Shown: positions 22,302 through 34,514 of the stretch, piece by piece | How positions within the stretch are numbered: the first letter of the stretch is position 1 | Layout: every line of letters starts with the position of its first letter | Assembly: GCF_963678975.1 (NCBI RefSeq) | Contig: NC_089274.1 | Span: 27,529,053 to 27,593,052, forward strand | Direction: 5' to 3' | DNA: 64,000 nucleotides | Source: Dysidea avara | Lineage: Eukaryota; Porifera; Demospongiae; Dictyoceratida; Dysideidae | Notes under the pieces: model-generated | Seen by the model: only the letters and a program-made list of their open reading frames with translations | What the model was told of the DNA's origin: nothing | The model's database searches: none | Position numbers and translations under genes: made by a program

Positions 22302-25300
22302 TATGGTGAACTAATTTGCTATAAGGCTCAAGTTCAGTTTTATCAATCATCTTTTGACAGTTCTCATCGGTAATACTTCTGGTATCTTCCCCAATTCGGT
22401 AATCATCATATTTCTCAATGCTGGTAGCACTACAACTTTCATATTGTGGCATAGAAAAGTGGCCATCTTCTTTCTTGGTACTTCTGATGTCTTTTTCAAT
22501 ATGATAATCATTGCATTTTTCTGTGCTGCAGGCATTGCAGTTTTCATACTGTGGTTTAGAAAAGTAGCAATCTTCATCCTTGATGCTTCTGACATCTCTT
22601 TCAATATGATAGTCATTATATTTCTCCATACTGGCAGCACTACAACTTTCGTAACGTGGTTTAGGTAATGGTTGATAGGAAGGTGGTTGAACACGTGATG
22701 TATCAAACACAACCTTGTCACTTTTAGGACTTGGAGTTGCATTCTTGGCAGCAAGAGGAGGAATCATTGTAAACATACTAAGTTCATCATATATGTGACC
22801 AGGGTCTTTGTTATCACAGCTCATTGGTTTTTTGGGCATTTTAGGAGATCTATAGGTTAGGTTGAAATAAATATATGGATATGACATACGCATGCAGAAA
22901 TGAAATTACAGCTAAATGTGAGGTTTACACAATTTGCTAAGCACATATCACCATAAATTCTCACCTTTTATGAACTATCCAGATTATGACAATGATACAC
23001 AACAGTATAACTATTAGAGCACATGGGATACCAACCACCAGTCCTACTGTAAGGGGTACTGAGTGACTGTCACTAGATTCTAACATGTTGTTGGTCACAG
23101 GCTCCCATTCACAATCAGGACTAAGACATAGTACCCATCCAGATTTGAGGTACATCACTGAAGGATTCCTTTCTTGTATATTCTCCTCTATCAAGTCAAT
23201 CATCATTTGTGCAGTATGGTTTCCATTAGGTTTAATCACTGCGGTAATAGAAGCTGTTGAGTTATTCAAACATGTTGGTGCCAGCAACTGAAAATTACAG
23301 TTACATACAGACCCAAGTAGTCCTTCAATTTCACTTTGAATTATGTTGATGGAATTCTAACAAAAAATATAATATTATGCATATACATGAACTTAATTAT
23401 GCAATAAAAAGTGCATAATTATAAGATTTGTGACAACACAGAGTGATTGCATTCACAAATCTGTGGAACTAAAGGGCAAGAATTAACTGCAAAGTATACC
23501 AGCTATATTTAGCTTAGTAAATACAACTTACATTGATGACTACTTGGCAGTTAGTCATTAAATTTTTCACATATATGATGAAATCCTGTCCATTGTATTC
23601 ACAGTCAGGGCTAAGACAAACTATCCATCCAGATGGAAGTTTAACTCTTCTTTCTTGGAGTTCAGATTTCACTAAATCAATTAACATGTTAGCAGTTCTG
23701 TTACCATCAGGATGAACACTAGTGGTAACACTGGCAGTGGTACCATCAACACAAGCCTGTTCAGGATCATACAAGTTGTTGTGTCCATTACATTCACAAA
23801 CAACACCAAACCATTGTCGCAATTCATTAAAAACTTCATCTGGCTCCTAACGGTAAGCTGTTTGTTATTCCTGTACATATATGCATGTTTCACTTACATT
23901 GGTAGCATCTTGACAGTTTTGAACTTTGATATATAGTAAAAGTGTTTGTTCTATCATATAGCATAAACAACATCAACAGATAAACAAGGATATATATGCT
24001 CAAATAGTACATCAGTAATGCTGTTATGGTATATATGTCATCCATACATGCTTAAACATCAACAAACCTTGATTAAAGACCTCATGATCCCAGAGATGAA
24101 ATACATTTTCAGCAGACCCATACTTATTAGTTGCTGCACACATGAATATTAAGTGGTCACTTTCTAATATAAATCGATAATACACTTCAATGCTTCCATT
24201 ATTGTGCATTATGTATTTCCCTGTAGAATTTTGCTCTAATTTCTGATAAACTCTAGATGATTTGGCCATCATATTCCAAGTGATTTCAGGAGATGGATGA
24301 GCATAGTAAACACCACAGCTAAGCATCACATTGCTATTCTCTCTGTTGTAATCTCTTAAAATTGGCACAGTGTTTCTACTAATCAGTGGTTTTGCTGTAT
24401 GTGTGAGAAGTATGTATCGATAGCTAATTTTCACAATTGTATAATTTAGCGTTGCAAAATGTATGTATTATATTTATTATCTGTAGTTAATTTTCACAAG
24501 AAATAATGATACATGGAGAGGACAGGCATTTACGTTTATTGCTACTTACACATGACATGGACAATAAACCTTCTCTGTATGCTTCCATATTCATTGCTAG
24601 CATCACAGACGTATTTCCCACTATCAGTAATATCAGCAGTGAAAATTATAACACTATCATTGTTGATGTGTGGACAAGATGAACAAGTGTCTGGGATGGA
24701 CCAGTTGTACATTGGATCTGGTGAAGATGACACAGTACAATTAAGTACCACTGATTCACTGACATTCACCAACACTGTCATATTTTGTGCAATTGATAAT
24801 TCTGGAGGCCCTAAGTGAATTAGATTTATGTAGGCATCTAGATTTGTGACAACACACACTTACATTTAACCTTTACTAACACAGTTGCCTTAAGTTGGCC
24901 AACAGAACATGTGTAATTTCCTTCATCCTCTACAGTCACATTATTAATCATTACACCAGATGTATTTTGGCAGTATTTTGAAGTTTCATTGACCCACAAT
25001 GGTTCGTTGTCAAGTTGCCATGAAGCAGTGTTGTATTCTGTCCCATAATTAACTGAACAGTTTATAAATACATCTGATTTTCTTAGAACAACTCTCTCTT
25101 GTACAATAACTAACTGGTCACTAAATATAAATGTTGGATACACTGTGTATGGAAAACATTTGCATTATAAAATCTTCATTATACATTGTACACAGTACTA
25201 TTAAGTAAAATACTTAGTATTTGTAAGTATATACAGTAGCTACTTGTCTGTAACAGAATTACAGATGAAAGCTGCTACTACAGTATATCTTATATTAATT

Positions 25301-25858
25301 TGGGTTTCACAATAAACCTAATGAATTATTACAGTGACCTGATGATCTGTGTGTTCTGTTATAAAAGTAGTGCATGTATGTTGAATTAAATAAATTATAC
25401 AGAGTTATAAAATTCACTAAGTTTTGTTTATACATTCAAAGTTTGAGGACAAAGTGGATGCAATAAAGTATTCAAGATCATTTTTTAAGTTTCAAGTTAG
25501 CTTTACAATTAACGTATACATACTTAGTTAATTTGATACATGGAATTATTCAATGCTATTAAGAGTCTTTCAGCCTGTTATAAAACTCTATTCATTAGTT
25601 ATCCTGTAACAAGTTTCCAGAATTCTTTTACAACGTGTACTATAAATATGTGTATGTGTTATGCCCAGTACAAATAATGCATGAGTTATTGTCTGTCTGT
25701 TTATACACCTACATAATAGTGTAATAGTGTAGTGTACATAATTATACATAGCTAACTATGCATATGCATAATGCATAATGTATACTGCAAGCCTATTGCG
25801 ATCTTGTATCACACACACACACACACATGCACACACACACATGCACACACACACACAT

Positions 25859-25942
<84 letters not shown>

Positions 25943-26680
25943 ATGAAAGTTTTGTTTACCTGTAACACTGAGTGTAAAGGTCACTAAGATTCTTTCATAT
26001 TCATTTTCAGCTTCACAGACATATTCCCCACTATCAGTAATATCAGCAGTGAAGATCATAACACTATTACTGTTGGTGAGTGGACAAGATGAACAAGTGT
26101 CTGGGATGGACCAGTTGTACACTGGATCTGGTAAAGATGACACAGTACAATTGAGTACCACTTGTTCACTGACATTCACTAACACTATCTGATTTTGTGA
26201 AGGCCCTGTATTAAATTAAAGCACATCTGTTTATAGTTGTACACGTTATTATTGTCATACTTTCTGTAATCACTTTAATCATTGTGTATCCAATAGCATC
26301 TTCCTCAGAATAGCAAGTGTAACATCCTTTTTGTTTTGGGGTTATACTGTGAATGACCATACCTGACATATTTTGACTATATGACAGTTCAGTGGTGAAA
26401 TTAATATGATCAGTACGGTTAATAGCCCATGAAATAGTGCTATTGTGATCTGGACAGTCCAAATATACATCAGACCCTAGTGGTGCAGATATTGTTTGAT
26501 ATGTTGCCATTTTACCTGTGTATATACCAAATTTCAAATATGCAATGATAGTTTATTTTCAGTACTACTAAGAAAACTGTTATTGTATTTGAACTCATAA
26601 GTTAAAAGCATACATTTTGAGTAAACATGAAATGTAGCATAGGATAGTACATTACACAAACATGGTTTATGTGCATGTGT

Positions 26681-26731
<51 letters not shown>

Positions 26732-29700
26732 TGTGTGTGTGTTTGTGTGCACTGACATGCAAGTGCATGCTAGCATGCATGTAGGTGTGTGATTGTGCAT
26801 TAAGCAAAGTTAATGTTTTAGCATAATTAGCACCAATCTTGGTCAACATGTTGCATGAGAGCTTCAGTCAGTGATTGACACTGCATAAGTGATAGGTTGA
26901 TTATCAGTAGTAGTTTGTAGTGTATAGGCCTGAGTCAAATGTGCTCAAAATTTTGCCCAAAATGCTTTCAGGAATTTCGCAAAAATTTTCACTTATTATT
27001 CTCTTCAGTGTTCCCATTATGCTTGAATTATGTTCCTAGGTTAGCAACATTTCTTACAGTTATCTTGGTACATTTTAATTAGTGAGTGCTCTATTAGAGT
27101 ATTTCACTACAAAGTGGCTGTTCTATTAGAGAGTATCAATCTAAGTTTGCAGTTTCCGCTGACTGCTCTATTAGGAAATATTGGTCTATTTTCATGGAAT
27201 TAAGCTTCACAGTTTGAAATATCCACCTAATATGCTAGCATTATGCTGGCATAGCACTTTAGCATATTATACTCTGGAATATTTGACACAGGCCTAGTAG
27301 TGTACTTGATGTAATGTTGTGTCCAATGGACAATGGTTTGTGTCATATAATACTCTATAAAATAATAAAAATAATGTATTCATGGTCATAATATGATCTA
27401 AAGCTTGTCCAAATTCTCAAGTTTGACTGATCATAACTCCTAATGTATTTAACCTATCACCTTCAAATTACACCAAGCAATATTGCCAAGTTACGGTTAG
27501 CTATTCATAGTGACCAAATTTCAGGGAGGTACCATTTTCACAAGTGAAGTTATTGGATGCCAAGTACATGCAATTGGAAAGGCTATAAGACCACTTTTCG
27601 CAGATCAGGTCATTAAATAAGTTCTTACAATAATACACAACCCTGGGAGACAAGGAAAATTGTTGAAATTACAGAGTAAAATACAATTGCATAAAAACTT
27701 GCCTGTATACAAGATTAGAATATATTTAGTGTGGATACTCAATATTGTGTTAGCATTGAATTCATCTGATTGTGGTTTAACAGCTGGTCCAAGGAAACAC
27801 GATGTTTTCTCACTAATTTTAGACAATTCATATCAGGGCTCTAGTACACCTATCATCTATATAAGAAGTTTATAATCTGGCCATGTTGTTGATGATAAAA
27901 TTATTACAGTGAACCATTAACTGTTTAAACCCCTGGAAACACTATCTGGTGACTGGTGACCAGATAATTGAAGTGATTTTGTGTGAGATTAACACAGAAA
28001 AGTAAGCACAATGTTAGGATAAGAAACCATTAGCATAAAATTGCTAACCATTTTAACAAAACAATTATTAGGTACACTATTAACAGCAATTTTGGAGAAA
28101 TGATCTCAAGATAAATGAAAGTTTATTGCAATGGTTATTCATGTCCATATGTACATAGCTAAAATTTTGAAGTGAAATAAATTCTTAAGTGAAAATGAAA
28201 GACAAAATTTATGACAAAAATGGCACACTACAATATGAATTTAAAATCAATTACATACTTTCAATCACCAACTTTACTTCAACCTTATCATTACTGTTAA
28301 CCTTCCTACACCAGTAGCTCCCAGCAACAGATATTGATGGTGGTCGAAATTGCAAGCTGCTTTTGCAGGTAGGATGTCTTGATGATGCTTAACAATAAAC
28401 ACAAAACAGTATGTATATACAAAATGTTATTATATAAAAGTTATACAATAAATACAGTGGGCTAAAGCTATAGTAAAATGAGGCATTTTTGCAGTCCTCT
28501 CTTAAATTGAAGAAATTCCATGTGCCCATGTTAGTCACACATGTAAATGATATGCAGCACAGAGCTAGGAGACAAAAAGAGACTACATTGATTGTGGGTT
28601 TACCTTGAATACCTTGATAAGTCGCTTAAAAGTGGTTGCTATGATCTATTATGATTTTGTTAAAGTTTAATTCATCACTGAAAAATCTGTGATGGGGTTA
28701 TAGCTATAGCAACATTCTGAAATAGTCCAAATGTATATAATTCAGTAGTGCAATAATCCTGAAGAGTGATTATTTGGCACAAACTATAGCTAGCTAGGTA
28801 GTTAGACTGTAGCCATTACTACCACCATACCTCAGAGTGAAACTCTTTTTGTAGAGTCTGCATCCATTACTGAACCACTCTATAGTAAATTACAATTAAT
28901 GTTCTATTTAGGTTTAGGTATCATTCATTCTTGTACAGGGGCGGTTGGAGCAGCCCAAAGAGTGAGGGGGCCAGGCCAGCTGTAAGTCGAAGACCAAAAA
29001 AAAGGTAGCAGCCTGCTGACAATAGCTCCTCTCCACCAATTATACCTCCTTATTTATAACTACACATACGTAGCCAAGTAATTTGCTACACTGCTTCTCT
29101 GAATACTGTGACTGTTCTATTAGAGTATCTAGATCCTGACTGTTCTATTAAAGTGTCTCGATCTATTCTTGCAAACAGTGTCCCAAAAAATGGGGGGTCT
29201 CCACCGCCTATGTTCTTGTATAACAACACCAAAGCAGGTCAGGGACTGGCTTTTAAACTTTCTAAATTTTGCACTCAACACTCATGCACCTATTCAACTC
29301 TAGAACTTTCAAAAGTTTCATTGCTACAATTTATTTATAAGGTATATAGATTTAAACTAAAGATAGCTGATGACAGTGGGTTGTAACCTGTGGAATTATA
29401 CAAGTGTGGAAATTCCTGGGTGGAATCCAACTGAATTTGCAAAGTGCTACTTTACACACATTTTACATGCTAACATACAAAATGTTATAACAGTTGACGT
29501 CTTATATGGATTAAGGTGCTCTTTATATCGAAGATACTGTAGCTTCACTCATGGAAATTTCAGGATTATATACAATTTATGAAGTTTCAAATTTCAAAAT
29601 ACAAGCAAAATTTTGTGTGTGAAAAGGGTACCTTTTTGCAAATCGAGACACACATTAACTTTATTTGTGAAGATTTTATAAATGACTGTTCCAGTACAGC

Positions 29701-31100
29701 AAACCACATTGTACTTTTAAAATCATAGAAAAGTCCTTGCCAGCCAATCTATACAAAATTGATAGATACATAGAGTCAACATAGAACTCTGGAGTATATT
29801 TAAGGATGTGCAAGTTATTTGAATGTTTCAGGATAAAAAGATTAAGTAAATATCCACATTAAGAATTGTCTGTGTTTGAAATTGTATTTTCTTGGTTCCT
29901 GGTTCATTATCTATATGTAATACATTATAATAGTTGTAACACACCCATGAGGTTTGTATCTGATTTGTAAACACGACACCCGAGGGCCGCAGGCCCAAGT
30001 GTTTACAAATCAGATACGGGTGTGTTCTAACTGATTTATTGCGCAGATCAAAGGCACCCATTTGTAACACAGAAGGGACAAGAATGCAAGGTTAATATTG
30101 GCTACCGCTGTAGCTGAAGTGTCTGATATTCATTGTTGAGTTGAGTGGTGCAGCGCTATAATAGTCTTGGTTAGCTTAATTTATTGGCGAACAAGTGTGT
30201 GGTAGATACTGGGCTCAGCCCAGTGGTTGTACTGATTCCCATTTCATTCAGATGAGTGCAGTGTTGTGTGTCCATTCGTACCAGAGCAATTTACCCCCTT
30301 GTCAGTCCTTGATTTAGCCTTGTACTGTGACTTCCTGTGTTGGTCTGGTATTTGGTTTCGTTTGAAGTCTTTGAACTAATTAGTGGCCAGACTGTGTGGC
30401 CAAAAGAAGATACTTAGCCATGCTACAATTATTTGTAGACTGGTTTACAACTGATTTTATTGTATTGTATTGTATTAATGCTTTACAGTGACCAGATTTG
30501 TAACACTGGCAGCAGCTTTTGATCTTCCCATGCACCATACTACAATACATTTTGTATGTTGTGTACCATGCAGCACTGGATCTCCTTGGTTGCATGTCAC
30601 ATTTCTTGATTCTCATGGGTTATGTCGATGCTAAAAGTACGTAAAAGGTAGGTCTTACTGTGCAAATTGTGTGTGTTTACTGTATTTACTGTTTATACTG
30701 TACTTCTTATCCTTATCTTGTCAGTGGTAGTCAACACATCCAAGTTTGAATTAAGCCATTCCACTGGTTCATTACTTCCACTATCTGAAGTTGAACGACA
30801 GCAAAACTTTGCATAATCCGTTGTTGGAATTATGAGGGTACGTGAAACTGATATTAAAGCATGACTCCTGATGACCATCACAACAGCAATGTATACTACA
30901 TGTAGAAAAATTGCATAATATGAAATACTGTGGCTTTATTCAACACTTATTACTAAGCTATTCTATCTAATGATGAGTCAATTTTCTACATACATATAGC
31001 TAACATGTATATAAACACACAAATGTGTCTAGGAAATACCATGCAGGTACAAAATATACTAACCTACTACACAAAGTAAGTTGTTTCTTAGTTGTGACAT
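22297..31100 (-). CDS. Gene C: six-Ig transmembrane receptor with a repeated tyrosine tail, 12 exons, 1012 aa
   Basis: Exons (minus, in order): 31064-31100, 30704-30895, 28259-28387, 26261-26515, 25960-26205, 24864-25142, 24550-24810, 24068-24394, 23898-23950, 23532-23846, 22965-23356, 22297-22849. They sum to 3,039 nt in one frame with GT-AG borders; the 5' edge of exon 2 is the least certain. The leader is MSQLRNNLLCVV. Six Ig domains follow, the first split over exons 2-3 (GSYWC) and the others one per exon. Two tandem copies of the juxtamembrane domain also found in B come next (residues about 576-790), then a transmembrane helix at about 802-826. The 184-residue tail has YDEL (849), PPSYQPL (884-890), three 35-residue repeats and PYSKL near the end. 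It is 320 aa longer than B. It could be two genes if exons 1-5 are separate, but phases are compatible throughout. Confidence 0.8.
22348..22662 (-). repeat. Three 105-bp in-frame repeats in the tail of gene C
   Basis: Residues 892-926, 927-961 and 962-996 are tandem 35-residue units. Each has a PxYExC site (Y895, Y930, Y965) followed by a DYxI site (Y909, Y944, Y979) in an acidic/basic context. Repeats 1 and 2 are closest to each other. Gene B has none, so the expansion is specific to C. Confidence 0.9.
25810..25940 (+). repeat. (CA)n microsatellite inside gene C, adjacent to a splice donor
   Basis: About 130 bp of nearly pure CA. On the minus strand this is a GT-rich tract beginning about 20 bases after the donor GTAAAC of exon 5 (25,960). 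A second tract, (GT)n at about 26,676-26,743, lies in the intron before exon 4. Confidence 0.97.
26516..28258 (-). other. Intron 3 of gene C
   Basis: 1.74 kb with the (GT)n tract and three units of the tctattagag motif (27,088-27,190). No extra exon is recognised. Confidence 0.55.
28934..29215 (+). repeat. Dispersed repeat family 3, copy in intron 2 of gene C
   Basis: Shares with 7,336-7,610 the blocks ggccaggccagctgtaa, gctgctgacaata, cttgctacactgcttctctg-type sequence and two tctattagagtatc units ending tgtcccaaaaaa. It inserted antisense to gene C. No TIR or target duplication was identified. Confidence 0.7.
29932..30032. repeat. Foldback element, family 1, second copy
   Basis: Arms about 29,932-29,974 and 29,999-30,032 (ends agttgtaacacaccc and gggtgtgttctaact) pair with small bulges around a GC-rich centre. 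Same end sequence as 1,268-1,380. It lies in intron 2 of gene C. Confidence 0.7.
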
Positions 31101-32390
31101 CCTCACAGCTGCAGTAGTGATATCAAGTAAGCCACACTACTTAATAAAAAAAGTTTACAGAAACTTCTCATTTTACCATTGTAACTTGAAAATACTGCAG
31201 TGATATATATATTACAAACAATACAATACTGTGCAATAATTCATTGTGTAAAGCTTTTGTATAAACTCACCAACAATGTACTTGTGTTATACTGAAGGTA
31301 ATTAGGCATGGATTGTATTTGAATAAGATCATTCATTAATAGTTTCACTACCAATATATTTCAAGGTAAAAACTATGCACAATAACAACTACACAATATG
31401 TGCAGCTGTCATGTTTAAATACTTATGACTACATTAAACATACTTGGCCCCACTGTTATATGGAGGACCCAAAGAGAACACTAAGTACATTATACTCTAT
31501 TCTCAACCATAACATGGAGTCTAATATATAGCCTGTAAGTTTATCATCCAAGATGTACTCAGATATACGTATATCGATAGATCGAGAACAGACAATGATT
31601 ATTACTGGTATAATTATTAGTCTAGCAAATCATGATTAAGTAACTGCTTCTGAAATTTATTCATATTGACTTCTTTTAAACATAAACAATGATAATGTTG
31701 TAGATGCTGTTTATGGTTGAAGATATAAAGTTGTAGAAAAATTTCTCCAATTATTAAGAGCATCTACTGAGTGACAGCATATTAAGATTTTACCATTTAA
31801 AAACTACGTTTTGGGGGCTAGAAACAGTTACCGTGAAGTGCAGTGAGTTGGGATGGCCGGGTGAGTAAAAGTTATCAGGCCAAGATACCAAGTCACACAA
31901 TATCACTAGCTAAAACAGCACAGTGAAAATTATTGCTGCCCTTCACTGTGAGAATTTTATTTCTATTATTAAACCATTAATTAAACAAAATTCTATCCCA
32001 CTAGGGGGCTTAAAACCTGTGATACAGGGAGTCGGAAACATGTAATTAAAATGTGAGGAATGCAAAAAAAAAATCCCAGGCCCAGTGGTGACTTGATCCT
32101 CAGCAACATGCAGTCTAGGCATGTGGGACCACATATAAATTAATACGACATATGTAAAGTAAGCGTTAATCAGATGGCTGTAGGTTCGAGGCTTCCCAGG
32201 TACAGTCATGGATTTTTTTCTTCTTTCTCCTACTTTTCAAACATACTTAGTGCAGTTAATATAAACATCTTAGGTCTTTAGCTATAAGGCCTTCTGGTAT
32301 ACAGGCTCTGCCTTTACCAGGTACTTTAATCATAATAATAATTATATAACCAAGTACTAAGAATAATACGAAACGCGGTTAAAATTACGT

Positions 32391-32421
<31 letters not shown>

Positions 32422-33475
32422 AATAATTAATGTTTGAGAAAACTACGAGCCCTAGAGACATGAACTAACCGGGGATAGATTCGCCTGTGAATGAAGGCAC
32501 AAACGTATAATCGTCGCTCCTGTTTGTGCTGATGACTTGACCATACGTGTAATTCTATATAACGCCCAGTACCACACCCTTGCTTAATTACTTACATATT
32601 GCGCGAAGAAGATTAGTGATGCCCGTGCAGGAGAGCCAGAAGCCACTTGTGTAAACAAGAAGATTACAGAAGCCACTTGTGTAAACAAGAAGATTGCAAG
32701 TAAGTTTTTATGTTTGTAACATCTCAAGTCTCCATGCCAGCTGCCAGTGGATTCATTCATGTAAATAAACAATACAAGAAAACATTAAACTGACATATGC
32801 CACGCTCTTTACAATAAGCTTACAGTTACATATAAAATACAAGTAAACAATTTTGTCTTGTGCAGCTGGCATGGCGAACTTTCTTTGTGTTGGTGTCAGG
32901 CAATTCAATACGTGCTTAATCTTTTTTGCCTTCACCTGGCGTAGCTACTAGGCTCTAGTGGCTTGGCTGTCTTCCTTTATCTGGTTCATCTGGCTTGCAT
33001 ACGCCTACAGCATTGTGTAGCTATCTCCTGAAAGTTGTGTATGCATAACTATAGTGTGTCACCCATCACTGTGCCATTCCTACACCACTGATGAACCTTA
33101 CTTACCTCTAGTTGATGTTGATATGCATTGCTGTATATTGGCTAATAAGTTTTATCTGCATGGTGATGTTGCCTATAATGTATTGCTGCATACAATACTG
33201 CAATAATGTATAGTTCTCTCCTGTATGTTTTGTATACATATACTTTGTACACATCACTGTGCCATTTATACCACACCAATGATGTACTGGCACTTAGCTA
33301 CTGGTGGCCTTTAGTTACGATGCCACTATAGTGTTATATCTGTCACTACTGTGACATATTGAGTTGATTTGGGGATAATGCATTCACCACCTAATAGCCT
33401 CACCGGGGGGCTGTCACGTTGGTGTATGTACTTGGTTGTATGTGACGCGGTCCTAGTAACAATAATAATAATAAT
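31101..33475. other. Gene-free region upstream of gene C
   Basis: It should contain the C promoter; none is recognisable. A possible tRNA-derived SINE relic covers about 31,846-32,225: gggatggccgggtgagta resembles a type-II tRNA start and ggttcgaggc resembles a B box, but they are 330 bp apart. Also present are an (aaat)n run (about 32,394-32,418) and a 30-bp tandem pair (agaagccacttgtgtaaaca) at about 32,637-32,697. Confidence 0.4.
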
Positions 33476-33499
33476 AATAATACAGAAATCTTTCAGGAG

Positions 33500-33753
33500 A
33501 TAGTAAAATTTCCCAAAAGATTTCTGAAAAACGGCAATGCTATAGTGACCTGAAGATTGAAATTCAGAAAATGTGGTCTGTAAGAGCATCTGTGGCTCCT
33601 GTTATCATTGGTTCCCTTGGCTCTGTTCCTGAAGGTTTAAAAGATCAACTACAAACATTACAGATTTATCATGCTAACCTCATCCCGAAGATGCAGAAGA
33701 GTGTCTTACTGAGTTCCTGTCATATTTTACGTCGGTTTGTGACAGAACATTAA
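33500..33753 (+). pseudogene. LINE ORF C-terminal fragment
   Basis: Reads ...DLKIEIQKMWSVRASVAPVI, then GSLGSVPEGL and SSCHILRRF before a stop at 33,751. A tail with an IQxMW...VxPVIxGxLGxxPxxL...LxxxxILRR pattern is one I associate with ORF C-termini of invertebrate non-LTR elements. The upstream reverse transcriptase is absent. Confidence 0.5.
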
Positions 33754-34020
33754 AATCCTAACCTTTTGGCTAAAGTGTGGGATATAACTTATTTTTTACA
33801 TCTAGTTGTAATTCCAGCATTGCTGTGTGTATATTTAATAATAATATATCATGCTAACCTCATCCCGAAGATGCAGAAGAGTGTCTTACTGAGTTCCTGT
33901 CATATTTTACGTCGGTTTGTGACAGAACATTAAAATCCTAACCTTTTGGCTAAAGTGTGGGATATAACTTATTTTTTACATCTAGTTGTAATTCCAGCAT
34001 TGCTGTGTGTATATTTAATA
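33667..34020 (+). repeat. Perfect 180-bp tandem duplication
   Basis: 33,667-33,840 and 33,847-34,020 are identical over 174 bases at a 180-bp period. Each copy contains the end and 3' tail of the LINE fragment. Zero differences imply a very recent event or an assembly artefact. Confidence 0.97.
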
Positions 34021-34225
34021 GTAATGTAGGAATGACTGTTGCTTTAAAAGAGGCAGTATTACCCACTAGGGACTTGTGAGAAGGCTATAGCATGTGAACA
34101 CAGACAGTTTTTTTATTTATAGAAAATACAACCTAGCTAGATATTTACTCCAAGTAATCAGTGGCGTAGCTACCATTGAGGCAACCAAGGCAGCTGCCTC
34201 GGTAAAAAAAATGCTCAACTATATA

Positions 34226-34357
34226 CCATATAGTAAAAAACTTTGGCGGTAAAAAGTGCGACGAAACCCCTCTGCATGTCGAAAAAATTGGCGGAAAAAA
34301 CTTTGGCGATTGAAATAACATTCGCCAAAGTTTTTACCGCCAAAGTTTTACTGTAAG
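34226..34357. repeat. Small palindromic MITE-like repeat (ctttggcg family)
   Basis: The left end (tatagtaaaaaactttggcg) and right end (cgccaaagttttactgta) are inverted repeats about 90 bp apart. A related inverted-repeat structure is at 36,785-37,008 (gcgaaacttttcccacgcgt arms and a right end atcgctaaagtttttttact). No ORF. Confidence 0.6.
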
Positions 34358-34514
34358 GTGCGTAAGGATAAAACGACAAGGTGTCAACTCATCAGTTAAG
34401 TAGTGTAGTAAGTGTATAGGTAGCTAGCGTTGTTGTTATAGCAGTACTTTGTAGCTACTGATCTAACGACGTGCTATAGGAAAGGCGTGCTTCTCTATCT
34501 CCTGCGATGCCGAG

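Noticed and set aside
22354..22668. Plus-strand hydrophobic ORF and a second minus frame over the gene C tail
   Set aside because: These are shadow frames of the 105-bp coding repeats.
25756..25987. Cys/Val-rich and His/Thr-rich small ORFs
   Set aside because: They are translations of the (CA)n tract.
30380..30616. Minus-strand ORF with CCQCYKSGHC, a possible zinc finger
   Set aside because: The Cys/His spacing fits no zinc-finger class I can name, and there is no splice or start context; it lies in an intron of gene C.
32180..32200. Intact tRNA gene suggested by ggttcgaggc
   Set aside because: No matching acceptor stem or D-arm at tRNA distance; at best a SINE relic.
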